Source: Streptomyces sp. PTY087I2
GTDB lineage: Bacteria > Actinomycetota > Actinomycetes > Streptomycetales > Streptomycetaceae
Direction of reading: 5' to 3'
Assembly (NCBI RefSeq): GCF_001687325.1
Contig: NZ_LZRD01000029.1
Span: forward strand, 1 to 64,000
Length of the DNA: 64,000 nucleotides
This document shows positions 43,776 to 55,200 of the stretch, piece by piece. The notes beneath the pieces were generated by a model, which was given only the letters and a program-made list of their open reading frames with translations, made no database searches and was not told the DNA's origin. A program made the position numbers and the translations under genes. How positions within the stretch are numbered: position 1 is the stretch's first letter; every line of letters begins with the position of its first letter.

Positions 43776-44250
43776 GCTTGAACCCGTCGTGGCTGCGGGT
43801 GAAGCCGAGCCCGGCGTAGAAGCGGTGCGCCTGCTCGCGCTGCTTGTTGCTCGTCAGCTGGACCAGCCCGCAGCCCCGCGCACGGACCCGCGCGATCGCC
43901 CGCTCCATCAGGATCCGGCCCAGCCCACCACCCCGCCGGTCCGCACGAATCCGTACGGCCTCGATCAGGGCCCGTTCGGCACCCCCCTGACCGAGCCCGG
44001 GGATGTACGTCACCTGAAGACATCCGACAACCGCCCCGCCAACCCGCTCGTCGGCGTCCTCGACCAGGACCAGCATCTCGTTGCGCGGATCCGCGTCGAT
44101 CGCCGCGAAGGCGCGCTCGTACGCCTCCGTGACCGCGACGGCCGCCGGATCCACGACCCGCTCCTCATCGGCGAGCAGAGCGAGCACCGCGGGCAGGTCG
44201 GCACGGGTCGCGGGACGCAAGGCGAGTACGAGGGCGGGTTCAGCAGGCAT
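43765..44250 (-). CDS. GNAT-family N-acetyltransferase
   Basis: The product has 161 residues. GNAT motif A is RRGGGLGRILMERAIARVR, and motif B is near LTSNKQREQAHRFYAGLGF. It transfers acetyl from acetyl-CoA to an unknown amine. The ATG at 44250 sits in a short 67-bp gap to the XRE-type gene. Its stop lies inside the end of the opposite acetyltransferase gene (43765-43775 shared). Confidence 0.9.
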   Translation of the reverse strand: MPAEPALVLALRPATRADLPAVLALLADEERVVDPAAVAVTEAYERAFAAIDADPRNEMLVLVEDADERVGGAVVGCLQVTYIPGLGQGGAERALIEAVRIRADRRGGGLGRILMERAIARVRARGCGLVQLTSNKQREQAHRFYAGLGFTRSHDGFKLRF

Positions 44251-44317
44251 ATCGCCGACCCTAACCGGTCGGGTCCGGAGCTCCGCCGGAGGCTGACGGG
44301 CTCCGCCGGGGCAACGG

Positions 44318-44998
44318 CTAGGACGACCCCGGCAATCGGGACCAGAAGTGGTCGACGATGTTGTCGATGTAGCGGCGGCCGTCCTCGCCCGATGCTGTCG
44401 TGCCGCCCGCCCGGCTCAGGGTGGCCGTCATCAGGGCCTGGTAGTCCTGTTGCATGGCCTGCAAGGGGGCCTTCAGGTCGCGGCGGTCCATGGAGACCAG
44501 CTTGGCTATGTCGCGGACGTGGGCCTGCCAGCGGGTGGAGACCGCCTCGGTGAGGAGTCGGGCCAGTTCCTCTTCCAGTCTGGTGATCGCGATGAAGTCG
44601 CGGGGAGGCAGGCGGAGGACCTCGCCGAGCTTGGTCGACTGCCGTTTGTCGCCGGTCCATTGACCGGCCTCCTCCATGTACAGGTACGCGTCCAGGGTCA
44701 GGCCCGTGGCGCGTGCGACGTCCTCGGCCGAGACGCCTCTCGCGATGCGGTGTTCGAGCAGGGTGCTCGGGTGACCCATCAGTTCACCCGGTTGGCACCA
44801 CAACGCGCCTGCCAGGGCTGTGAGTTCACCCGCGTCCGGGACGTGCGTGCCGCGTTCCCACGCGATCACGTGCTCGGGGGTGATGTGCGAGGTACCGAAG
44901 GACGCGCGCATGCCGTAGGCGACATGACCGGGGGCCATTCCGAGCTTCTCGCGCAAGGCGCGCGCTGCCCGCGCGTTGAAGGGGAGTGGTGGGTGCAC
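44318..44998 (-). CDS. XRE-type helix-turn-helix regulator
   Basis: The product has 226 residues. An N-terminal HTH (NARAARALREKLGMAPGHVAYGM through VIAWERG) is followed by a domain with a second degenerate HTH-like part (VSAEDVARATGLTLDAYLYMEEA) and a helical C-terminus ending in GEDGRRYIDNIVDHFW. The protein resembles Streptomyces regulators of unknown target. The GTG start has no ribosome-binding site, but a TACTCT hexamer lies seven bases upstream, so leaderless translation is possible. It is divergent from the NCS2 permease and could regulate it. Confidence 0.8.
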   Translation of the reverse strand: MHPPLPFNARAARALREKLGMAPGHVAYGMRASFGTSHITPEHVIAWERGTHVPDAGELTALAGALWCQPGELMGHPSTLLEHRIARGVSAEDVARATGLTLDAYLYMEEAGQWTGDKRQSTKLGEVLRLPPRDFIAITRLEEELARLLTEAVSTRWQAHVRDIAKLVSMDRRDLKAPLQAMQQDYQALMTATLSRAGGTTASGEDGRRYIDNIVDHFWSRLPGSS

Positions 44999-45114
44999 AC
45001 ACGGAGAGTAGGGGAGTTGTCACCGGCACTTCCATGCCCTCTGTCGGCTGACTGCCGGTTTGGCGGCAAAGGTCGCCGTCGATTCCGTAGGAAAGCACAG
45101 GAGCGAAAGGGTGC

Positions 45115-45166
45115 CAACTAGACGCTCTACGCGGGTAGTTGCGCTCCCGTCAGTGCCGCGTATGAT
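45115..45166 (+). promoter_or_regulatory. Promoter and inverted repeat of the NCS2 permease
   Basis: TTGCGC (45139-45144), 16 bases, TATGAT (45161-45166) is the best sigma-70-like promoter I found. CAACTA (45115-45120) pairs with TAGTTG (45136-45141), an inverted repeat that overlaps the -35 box and so fits repression. A further dyad TGCCG-GTTTGG-CGGCA lies at 45053-45068. Confidence 0.6.
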
Positions 45167-45277
45167 CCGCTCGCAAGGTGCCGCATGTGCGTTCGCACAG
45201 TGCCTGCCACGCGCTTCGGGCAGCCGTCGGCGCCCACCCGTCCCCCTCATTCGTTCGCATGCCCAGGAGACTCCGTC

Positions 45278-46729
<1,452 letters not shown>

Positions 46730-46766
46730 CGGGAGACCGGGGAGGACCGGCGGGCGCCGGCGGCAG

Positions 46767-47114
46767 TCAGTGGCCGCCCGCGTCCGCCAGGCAGAACTCG
46801 TTGCCCTCGGGGTCCTTCAGGACCGTCCAGGTCATCCCCTGCATCGACTGCTCGCCGACGACGGTCGCGCCCAGCTTCGCCAGGCGCTCCACGTCGGCCG
46901 GGCGGTCGGGCGAGGCGAAGTCGATGTGCACCCGGTTCTTGCCGGGCCTGGGCTCGGGCACCCGCTGGAAGCCGAGGACCAGCGGGGTGGCCGCGAGCAC
47001 GACGAACGCGTCGTAGTCCTGGGTGTCCTCGACACCGAGCGCCTCGGCCCACCAGGCGGCCAGGGCCTGGGGGTCGGCGCAGTCGATCGTGATCATCTCC
47101 GGTGAGATTCGCAT
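46767..47114 (-). CDS. VOC-superfamily (glyoxalase-like) protein
   Basis: The product has 115 residues from ATG 47114 (MRISPEMITIDC). It has the two beta-alpha-beta-beta-beta modules of glyoxalase/bleomycin-resistance proteins, with a DPEGNEFCLAD end and NRVHIDF, which supply metal-site candidates. A TTG at 47144 or GTG at 47123 could extend it; GAGGAG lies very close to the ATG, which favours a slightly upstream start. Its substrate is unknown. It converges with the NCS2 permease. Confidence 0.85.
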   Translation of the reverse strand: MRISPEMITIDCADPQALAAWWAEALGVEDTQDYDAFVVLAATPLVLGFQRVPEPRPGKNRVHIDFASPDRPADVERLAKLGATVVGEQSMQGMTWTVLKDPEGNEFCLADAGGH

Positions 47115-47229
47115 GCTCCTCACCGTACGGCGCACCACTGACAACGCCCTGCGGCCCGGGGCCCCGTGGGGCCGCTCAGACCAGGGCCGGCTCCGTCAGT
47201 GCGGCGGCCCCGGCCGCCTCGCCCGCGCG

Positions 47230-47263
47230 TATCCGCATGGGGGCAGTGTCCCCCATGCGGATA
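47230..47263 (-). terminator. Terminator after the DsbA-like gene
   Basis: Perfect 14-bp arms (47230-47243 and 47250-47263, TATCCGCATGGGGG type) with a 6-nt loop, just past the stop codon. Confidence 0.85.
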
Positions 47264-47280
47264 TCCCCCGGCGGCCGGTG

Positions 47281-47931
47281 TCAGTCGAAGATCGGGCCCT
47301 GCGTCCGGGTGCGCTTGATCTCGTAGAAACCGGGGATGGAGGCGACCAGCAGCGTGCCGTCCCAGAGCTTCGCCGCGTCCTCGCCCTTGGGGGCGGGGGT
47401 GACGACCGGGCCGAAGAAGGCGACCTGCTCGCCGTCCGCTCCGGGGACCGCGATGACCGGGGTGCCGACCTCCTGGCCGACCTTCTCGATGCCCTCCTGG
47501 TGGGAGGCGCGCAGCTCGGTGTCGTACGTGTCCTTGTCGGCGTACTCCGCGAGATCCTCCGGCAGGCCGGCGTCCTTCAGCGCGGCGGCCACGGCCTCGC
47601 GGGTGGGGCCTTCGCCGTTGTTGTGGAAGCGGGTGCCGAGCGCGGTGTAGAGGGGGCCGAGCACATCGTCGCCGTGGAGCTGCTGGGCGGCGATGGCGAC
47701 CCGGACCGGGCCCCACGCCTGGTTCGCCAGCATGTCCCGGTACTCCTCGGGCAGCTCGTCCAGCTTGTCCTCGTTCAGGACGGCCAGGCTCATCACGTGC
47801 CAGCGGACCTCGACGTCACGGACCTTCTCGACCTCCAGCATCCAGCGCGAGGTCATCCACGCCCAGGGACAGAGCGGGTCGAACCAGAAGTCGACCGGGG
47901 TCTTGCCGTTCGCCGGGGTGTTCTCGGACAT
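47281..47931 (-). CDS. DsbA-fold protein of the Rv2466c mycothiol-nitroreductase family
   Basis: The product has 216 residues. FWFDPLCPWAWMTSRWMLE matches the active site region of M. tuberculosis Rv2466c, a mycothiol-dependent reductase with a CPWC motif. Here Cys21 is kept but the second Cys is Ala24 (CPWA). AWGPVRVAIAAQ and GTPVIAVPG (cis-Pro) are also conserved. It is probably cytoplasmic, using mycothiol as reductant. GAGGAGA precedes the ATG. Three 16-bp tandem repeats lie directly upstream. It is divergent from pepN. Confidence 0.9.
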   Translation of the reverse strand: MSENTPANGKTPVDFWFDPLCPWAWMTSRWMLEVEKVRDVEVRWHVMSLAVLNEDKLDELPEEYRDMLANQAWGPVRVAIAAQQLHGDDVLGPLYTALGTRFHNNGEGPTREAVAAALKDAGLPEDLAEYADKDTYDTELRASHQEGIEKVGQEVGTPVIAVPGADGEQVAFFGPVVTPAPKGEDAAKLWDGTLLVASIPGFYEIKRTRTQGPIFD

Positions 47932-47944
47932 GTCTCTCCTCTGA

Positions 47945-47992
47945 AGGGCGTGTTCACAGCAGGGCGTGACGCACGGAGGGCGTGTTCACCTT
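47945..47992. repeat. Three tandem 16-bp repeats between the DsbA-like gene and pepN
   Basis: AGGGCGTG begins at 47945, 47961 and 47977, an exact 16-bp period. Units 1 and 3 share AGGGCGTGTTCAC; unit 2 has AGGGCGTGACGCAC. They lie from 14 to 61 bases upstream of the DsbA-like start and could be regulator binding sites on one face of the helix (1.5 turns apart). Confidence 0.7.
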
Positions 47993-48107
47993 CGAACGAG
48001 AACGCCTCCCGGGGGCGACCCATTCCCTGCCTGCCACCGCGCGAGGACGCATGCAAGGATCAATGGGTTCGAACACGACACAAGACGCGCGTCACGAAGG
48101 AGTGCCC

Positions 48108-50699
48108 GTGCCCGGTGAAAACCTGTCCCGCGACGAGGCCCAGAAGAGGGCCGAGCTGCTGACCGTCGACGGTTACGAGGTCGCTCTCGACCTGCGGTCC
48201 GCCGTCGGTGAGCCCGAGGGGGCCGACGGGGACGGCGGTCCGCTGACGTTCCGGTCACTCACCACGATCCGGTTCCGCTCCGCCCGGGCCGGCGCCTCGA
48301 CCTTCGCCGACCTGGTCGCGCCGGGTGTGGACGCCGTGACGCTGAACGGGAAGCCCCTGGACCCTGCTCTCGTGTTCGACGGTGCCCGGGTGGCCCTGGA
48401 CGGGCTCCTGGAGGGCGAGAACGTCCTCGTGGTCGACGCCCGCTGCGCGTACAGCAGGACCGGCGAGGGCATGCACCGCTTCGTCGACCCGGAGGACGGC
48501 GAGGTCTACCTGTACACGCAGTACGAGCCGGCCGACGCCCGCCGCGTCTTCGCCAACTTCGAACAGCCCGACCTGAAGGCCCCCTACCGCTTCCAGGTCA
48601 CCGCTCCCGAGAGCTGGCGGGTCTGGTCCAACGGGGCCGAGGAGTCGCGGGAGGGCGGGGTGTGGACCTTCGCCGAGACCAAGCCGATCTCCACCTACAT
48701 CACGGCCGTCGTCGCCGGTCCGTACCACTACGTGAGCGACCACTACAGCCGTACGTTCGACGACGGCACCACGCTGGACATCCCGCTCGGCGCGATGTGC
48801 CGCAAGGGGCTCGCCAAGCACTTCGACGCGGACGACATCTTCCTGGTCACCAAGCAGGGCCTGGACTTCTTCCACGACAACTTCGACTTCCCCTACCCCT
48901 TCGGGAAGTACGACCAGGCGTTCGTGCCCGAGTACAACCTCGGGGCCATGGAGAACCCGGGCATGGTCACCTTCCGCGAGGAGTACATCTACCGCGGCAA
49001 GGTCACATCCGCGGCCTACGAGCGGCGGGCCAACGTCATCCTGCACGAGATGGCGCACATGTGGTTCGGCGACCTGGTCACCATGGAGTGGTGGGACGAC
49101 CTGTGGCTGAAGGAGTCCTTCGCGGACTTCATGGGCTCCTTCTCGATGGTCGAGTCGACCCGTTTCACCAACGGCTGGATCACCTTCGCCAACAACCGCA
49201 AGGCCTGGGCCTACCGCGCCGACCAGCTGCCCTCCACGCACCCGATCACGGCCGACATCCGTGACCTGGAGGACGCCAAGCTGAACTTCGACGGGATCAC
49301 GTACGCCAAGGGCGCCTCCGTGCTCAAGCAGCTGGTGGCGTACGTGGGGCGGGACGCGTTCCTCGAAGGCGCGCGGCGCTACTTCAAGAGCCACGCGTAC
49401 GGCAACACCCGGCTCGGGGACCTGCTGTCGGTACTCGCCGAGACCTCCGGCCGTGACATGACCGCCTGGTCGCGTTCCTGGCTCCAGACGGCGGGCGTCA
49501 ACGTGCTCACCCCGGTGCCGGTGTACGACGCGGCGGGCGTCCTCACCGAGCTGGCCGTCGTCCAGGAGGCCGCCGCCTCGCACCCCGAGCTGCGCCCGCA
49601 CCGCGTCGCGGTCGGCCTGTACCGGCGTACGCCCGAGGGCGAGCTGACGCGGTACGCGCGCGCCGAGGTGGACGTGGCCGGCGAGCGGACCGTGGTGGCG
49701 GAGCTGGCCGGCTCCGAGCGGCCCGATCTGATCCTGGTCAACGACGACGACCTCACGTACTGCAAGGTCCGCTTCGACGAGGGGTCGCTGGCCACGCTCC
49801 GCGACCACCTGGGCGGGATCGCGGACCCGCTGGCCCGTGCCCTGTGCTGGTCGGCCCTGTGGGGTCTGACCCGGGACGCGGTTCTGCCGGCCCGCGACTT
49901 CGTCGCGCTGGTGCTGGCGCACGCCGGGCGCGAGAGCGACATCGGCGTGCTCCAGATGCTGCACACCTGGGCGCAGTCGGCGCTGGTCGACTACGTGGCC
50001 CCCGACTGGCGCGAGGAGGGCGGCCGGGCGCTGGCCGAGGGCGCGCTGCGCGAGCTGCGGGCCGCCGAGCCGGGCAGCCAGCACCAGCTGGCCTGGGCTC
50101 GCTTCTTCGCGGCGGTCGCCTCGTCCGATGAGGACTTCCGGCTGCTGGGCGGGCTGCTGGACGGCACGGCCCGGATCGACGGTCTCGACGTCGAGCAGGA
50201 GCTGCGCTGGGCCTTCCTCTCCCCGCTCGCCTCGCACGGGGTGGCGAACGAGGCGGCGATCGACGCCGAACTGGCCCGCGACGACACGGCGTCCGGCAAG
50301 CGTCACCACGTACGGTGCCTGGCCTCGCGGCCGTCGGAGGCGGTGAAGGCGCAGGCGTGGGCGGCGGTCGTGGAGTCGGACAAGCTGTCCAACGCGCTGG
50401 TCGAGGCGACGATCGCGGGCTTCGGGCAGTCCTCGCAGCGGGAGCTGCTGGCCCCGTACGCCCGGCGCTACTTCGAGGTGATCGAGCGGATCTGGGCGGA
50501 GCGGTCCATCCAGATCGGCATGCATGTGGTGCGGGGGATGTTCCCGGCTCTCCAGGACAGCCCCGCGACCCTCGCGGCGACCGACGCCTGGCTCAACGAG
50601 CACGAGGACGCGGCCCCGGCGCTACGACGGCTGGTGCTGGAGTCCCGGGACGATCTCGCGCGGTCGCTGCGCGCGCAGGAGTGCGACCGGGCCGCGTGA
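48108..50699 (+). CDS. pepN: Aminopeptidase N (M1 family), copy 1
   Basis: The product has 863 residues from GTG 48108 (MPGENLSRDEAQ) with GAAGGAG upstream. The M1 signature is GAMEN (279-283), zinc site H313-E-x2-H317 with Glu336, then the helical C-terminal domain. It removes N-terminal amino acids from peptides in the cytoplasm, finishing the work of Clp and other proteases. The second copy at 58150 has the same layout with GAMEN at 264. This copy has SFADFMGSF after the zinc site where the other has SFATYTSI, so the pair has diverged near the active site. Confidence 0.95.
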   Translation: MPGENLSRDEAQKRAELLTVDGYEVALDLRSAVGEPEGADGDGGPLTFRSLTTIRFRSARAGASTFADLVAPGVDAVTLNGKPLDPALVFDGARVALDGLLEGENVLVVDARCAYSRTGEGMHRFVDPEDGEVYLYTQYEPADARRVFANFEQPDLKAPYRFQVTAPESWRVWSNGAEESREGGVWTFAETKPISTYITAVVAGPYHYVSDHYSRTFDDGTTLDIPLGAMCRKGLAKHFDADDIFLVTKQGLDFFHDNFDFPYPFGKYDQAFVPEYNLGAMENPGMVTFREEYIYRGKVTSAAYERRANVILHEMAHMWFGDLVTMEWWDDLWLKESFADFMGSFSMVESTRFTNGWITFANNRKAWAYRADQLPSTHPITADIRDLEDAKLNFDGITYAKGASVLKQLVAYVGRDAFLEGARRYFKSHAYGNTRLGDLLSVLAETSGRDMTAWSRSWLQTAGVNVLTPVPVYDAAGVLTELAVVQEAAASHPELRPHRVAVGLYRRTPEGELTRYARAEVDVAGERTVVAELAGSERPDLILVNDDDLTYCKVRFDEGSLATLRDHLGGIADPLARALCWSALWGLTRDAVLPARDFVALVLAHAGRESDIGVLQMLHTWAQSALVDYVAPDWREEGGRALAEGALRELRAAEPGSQHQLAWARFFAAVASSDEDFRLLGGLLDGTARIDGLDVEQELRWAFLSPLASHGVANEAAIDAELARDDTASGKRHHVRCLASRPSEAVKAQAWAAVVESDKLSNALVEATIAGFGQSSQRELLAPYARRYFEVIERIWAERSIQIGMHVVRGMFPALQDSPATLAATDAWLNEHEDAAPALRRLVLESRDDLARSLRAQECDRAA

Positions 50700-50928
50700 C
50701 CACGGGGGCGTGACCGGAGGGGCGTGATCGAGGGGCGCTCGGGTGCGGCGTGCGTGCGGCGCGAAAGCGGCGCTCGTACATCTGCCCGGGACGCCCCTCC
50801 CCCGATTCCCGGCGCGACGGCCCTTTTCGGTTGTCGAACGTCCGTACTTTAGGACGGCGTTGTCCGGGAATGTCGACGGGCGTGTAACAGGGGTTAGGAC
50901 CCCCTTCGCGGGCGGGAAACCCCGGGAC

Positions 50929-52005
50929 ATGACCCAGAACACCCCGCTCTCCGCCCGTCTCCCGCGCCTCCCCCTCCACCCCGACGATGTGACGCAACGT
51001 GTCCTGTCCACCGCCCAGTTGAGGGCGCGGGGCGTGTCCGCCGCGCAGACGTCGGCCCAGTGCCTGCCGGGCGGCCCCTGGCAGCACCTGCTGCCGGGGG
51101 TCTATCTGCTGCACCCCGGCCCGCCCACCGGCCGGGAGCGGCTGCACGGGGCGCTGCTGTACGCGGGGCGGCCGCCGGTCTCCGCGCGGCGCGCCGCGGC
51201 GGGCCCGTCGGACGCGGGGTACGGGGAGGCGGTGGTCACCGGGGTCGCCGCGCTCGCGCTGCACGGCTTCGCCTCGGCCGGGGAGCTGGGCGCGCTGCAC
51301 CGGATCGACGTACTGGTCCCCCGTACCCGGCGGCTGCGGTCCACCCGGTTCGTGGAGGTGCTGCGGACCGCCTCGATGCCGGGCCCGGTACGGGTGGGCG
51401 AGGTGCCCGTCGCCCCGGTGGAGCGGGCGCTCGCGGATGCGGTGGCGGCCACGGCCGACGCGGCGGACGTCCGGCGGCTGCTGACCGAGGCGGTCCGCGA
51501 CGGGCACTGCGAACCGGCCGCAGTGGTACGGGAGTTGAGCGAGGCGAAGCTGCTGGGGCGGCCCGCCGTGGTGGCCGCGGTGGACACGCTGCTGGCCGAG
51601 GGGCGGGCGGTGGCGGAGGCGCGGCTGTACGCGATGGTGCGCGAGCACGGGCTGCCGGAGCCGGTGTGGAACGTGGAGCTGCGGCTGCCGGGCGGGCCGG
51701 GCCTCGGCGGGGTCGACGCCTACTGGCCCGATCACGCGGTGGCGGTGGAGCTGGACTCCCGGGCGCCCCGGCACGCCGTGCACGGCGTGTCCGGCCGGAG
51801 GGGCGGCCGGGCCCAGGAGGACCCGCAGTGGTCCGCGTACGCCGCGAAGCGGGAGCATCTGGAGCGGCTCGGGATCACGGTCGTCCACCTCACGCCGAGG
51901 AAGCTGCGCGAGGCGCTGGACCAGCAGGCGACGGTCGTACGGACGGCGCTGATGGCGGCGGCGGACCGGGAGCCGGCGGCGTACGTGATGGTGCTGCCGC
52001 GCTGA
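50929..52005 (+). CDS. AbiEi/DUF559-like protein with a nuclease-fold C-terminus
   Basis: The product has 358 residues. The N-terminal part (LSTAQLRARGVSAAQTSAQC...GVYLLHPGPPTGRERLHGALLYAG) resembles the AbiEi-type antitoxin winged helix found in many actinobacterial proteins. The C-terminal part (GGVDAYWPDHAVAVELDSR, then YAAKREHLERLGITVVHLTPRKL) matches the PD-(D/E)xK layout of DUF559/Vsr-like nucleases, with Asp and Glu-x-Asp in place. No separate toxin gene is adjacent. Its role (defence, repair or regulation) is unknown. The 229-bp upstream gap holds a dyad CGTCC-GTACTTTA-GGACG (50839-50856), possibly its promoter. Confidence 0.75.
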   Translation: MTQNTPLSARLPRLPLHPDDVTQRVLSTAQLRARGVSAAQTSAQCLPGGPWQHLLPGVYLLHPGPPTGRERLHGALLYAGRPPVSARRAAAGPSDAGYGEAVVTGVAALALHGFASAGELGALHRIDVLVPRTRRLRSTRFVEVLRTASMPGPVRVGEVPVAPVERALADAVAATADAADVRRLLTEAVRDGHCEPAAVVRELSEAKLLGRPAVVAAVDTLLAEGRAVAEARLYAMVREHGLPEPVWNVELRLPGGPGLGGVDAYWPDHAVAVELDSRAPRHAVHGVSGRRGGRAQEDPQWSAYAAKREHLERLGITVVHLTPRKLREALDQQATVVRTALMAAADREPAAYVMVLPR

Positions 52006-52241
52006 GCGGGGAGGGGCGGCGGCGGTCCTCCGCTGGTCCGGACCACGGGTCCCGAACTCGCGCCCCCGGCGGACGCTTTCACCTCATTCATCCCTGGTGG
52101 CGCATTGCCCCCAGTGGCGGATCTGTGCCATGTCACCAACTCGTCTCCGTCAACTCTCCACAAACCTCTGTCATTTACGACAGGGTGAGCGGTCATCCGG
52201 TACCGAATTCCGGACTCTCTCTTTCACTTACAGGGATGCTG

Positions 52242-55200
52242 ATGACCAAGGAATCCCCCAGTTCCATACCGGGCGCGAGACGAGCGGCCCGCATAGCGGC
52301 CGCGGCGGGCCTTGCGGCCGCTCTCACCGCCACCGGTGCCGCTCCGGTGTTCGCCGTCGGCGACCCGGCTCCGGCCCCCGTCAAACCGGCCGCCACGAGC
52401 GACCGGGGCGACAAGCTCGGCAAGGCCGACGCCGATGTCCTGGCGAAGGCCGAGGCCAAGGGCGAGAAGAACATCACCATGATGGTCGCCACCACCCCCG
52501 GTGCGACCGAGCAGGTCAGCAAGCAGCTGGACGCCGTCGAGGGCTCCGTGCTCGGCAAGACCTACGACAAGCTCGGCTACGTCCGGGCGACGGTCCCGAC
52601 GAAGAGCGCCGAGTCCACCATCAAGGCGGCCTCCAAGCTCTCCTCCGTCCTCGGCATCGATCTCAAGCAGGAGATCAAGCTGGACGACCCGACGCCCAAG
52701 GGCGACCGGGCCGCCGGTGCCAAGCAGACGAAGGCCACGGGCAGTTACGGGGCGCCGAACAAGAAGACCCCGGCGAAGAACCCGTACAACCCGTCGTTCG
52801 AGACGGGCGCGGTCGACTTCGTCGCGAAGAACCCGAAGGCCGACGGCCGCGGGATCACGATCGGCATCCTGGACTCCGGCGTCGACCTCGGTCACCCGGC
52901 CCTGAAGAAGACCACCACCGGCGAGCGCAAGATCGTCGACTGGGTGACCGCGACCGACCCGGTGAGCGACGGCGACGGCACCTGGCTGCGGATGACCGAG
53001 TCCGTCACCGGCCCGACGTTCACGGCCGGCGGCAAGACGTACTCGGCCCCGGCGGGCAGCTACAAGTTCGCCACGTTCGCCGAGGCGGCCACCACCGGCG
53101 GCGACATGGCGGGCGACCTCAACCGCGACGGTGACACCACCGACGTCTGGGGCGTGCTGTACGACCCGGTCACCGGCACCACGCGGGTCGACCTGAACAA
53201 CAACGCGGACTTCTCCGACGACAAGGTCCTCAAGCCGTACAAGGAGAAGTTCCAGGTCTCCTACTTCGGTGAGGACGACCCGCGGACCCCCGTCGTCGAG
53301 CGCATCCCGTTCGTCGTCGAGACCCGCAAGGGCGTCACCTACAACGCGGCCGGCGCCAAGGCCGACTTCGTCAACATCGGTGTCATCGAGGGCTCGCACG
53401 GTACGCACGTCGCGGGCATCACCGCGGCCAACGGGCTGTTCGGCGGCGAGATGAACGGTGCCGCCCCCGGCGCCAAGATCGTCTCCTCGCGCGCCTGCAC
53501 CTGGTCCGGCGGCTGCACCAACATCGCGCTGACCGAGGGCATGATCGACCTCGTCGTCAACCGCGGCGTCGACATCGTCAACATGTCGATCGGCGGCCTG
53601 CCGCCGCTGAACGACGGCAACAACGCGCGCGCCGAGCTGTACAAGCGGCTCATCGACATCTACGGCGTGCAGCTGGTCATCTCGGCCGGCAACAGCGGCC
53701 CGGGCCTCAACACGATCGGCGACCCGTCGCTCGCCGACCACGTGATCTCGGTCGGCGCGTCGATCTCCAAGGAGACGTGGGCGGCCAACTACGGCTCCAA
53801 CGTCACCAAGAAGTACGACATGCTGCCCTTCTCCTCGCGCGGTCCGCGTGAGGACGGCGGCTTCACGCCGATCATCTCGGCGCCGGGTGCGGCCATCAAC
53901 ACCACCCAGACCTGGGCGCCGGGCGGTCCGGTCAAGGAGGCGGGTTACGACCTGCCGGCCGGCTACTCCATGCTCCAGGGCACCTCGATGGCCTCCCCGC
54001 AGGCCGCGGGCGCGGCCGCGCTGCTGCTGTCGAAGGCGAAGCAGCAGGGCATCGAGCTTCCCCCGGCGGACCTGCGCGTGGCGCTGACCAGCACCGCGGG
54101 CCACATCGCGGACGTGCCCGCGCACGTCCAGGGCTCCGGTCTGATCGACATCGTCAAGGCCTGGAAGCAGATCGCCAAGCAGGGCAAGCCCGCGCACGAG
54201 TTCTCGGTGAAGGCCCCGGTCGACACCGCGATCGACTTCGCGCTCAAGGACCCGGGCTTCGGCACCGGCCTCTACGACCGCGAGGGCGGCCTGAGGGTCG
54301 GCGAGACCAAGGTCTACGACGTCGTCGTCACCCGCACCACGGGCCCGGACCGCGATGTCCAGCACAAGCTGACGTGGAAGAACAACGACGGCACCTTCTC
54401 GCTCAGCAGCCCCGAGTACGTCTCGCTGCCGCTCGACACGCCGGTCAAGCTGAAGGTCAAGGCCAAGGCGAAGACCGCCGGGGTGCACAGCGCCATCCTC
54501 CAGGTCGACGACAAGAAGACCTCCGGCGTCGACCACCAGATCATGACCACGGTCGTCATCGCCCACGAGCTCCAGCAGCCCGGTTACGCCTTCAAGACGT
54601 CCGGCTCGGTGCAGCGCAACGGCACGACGTCGTACTTCTTCAACGTGCCGGAGGGCGCGAAGACCCTTGAGGTCGCCCTCAGCGCGCTGCGCTCGGGCAG
54701 CCAGACCCGGTTCATCGCCCTGCACCCGTACGGGACGCCGGTCGACCCGACCTCCACGGTCAACTGCTACCCGAACTACGAGAACCCGGCCAACACCTGC
54801 CGCCCGGACACGCGTTCCTACAAGGACCCGCAGCCCGGCGTCTGGGAGATCGAGGTCGAGTCGCGCCGTACGTCGCCGCTGCTGGACAACCCGTACAAGC
54901 TGGACGTCGCGCTGCTCGGCGCGGTCTTCGACCCGGCGGTGCGCACCATCGCCGAGGCGAAGATCGGCGCTCCGGCCGCGGTGGACTGGAAGGTCACCAA
55001 CACCGCCGCCGCCCTCCAGGGCAAGCTCCAGGGCGGTTCGCTGGGCTCGGCCAAGGTGGACAAGCCGTCGATCTCCACGGGTCAGACCCGTGAGACCACG
55101 GTGACCATCGGTGCGGGCGTCGAGAAGCTCGACTTCGCCATCGGCGGTACGTCGGACGCCAACGCCGACCTCGACCTGTACGTCTTCCGGGGCGCCACGC

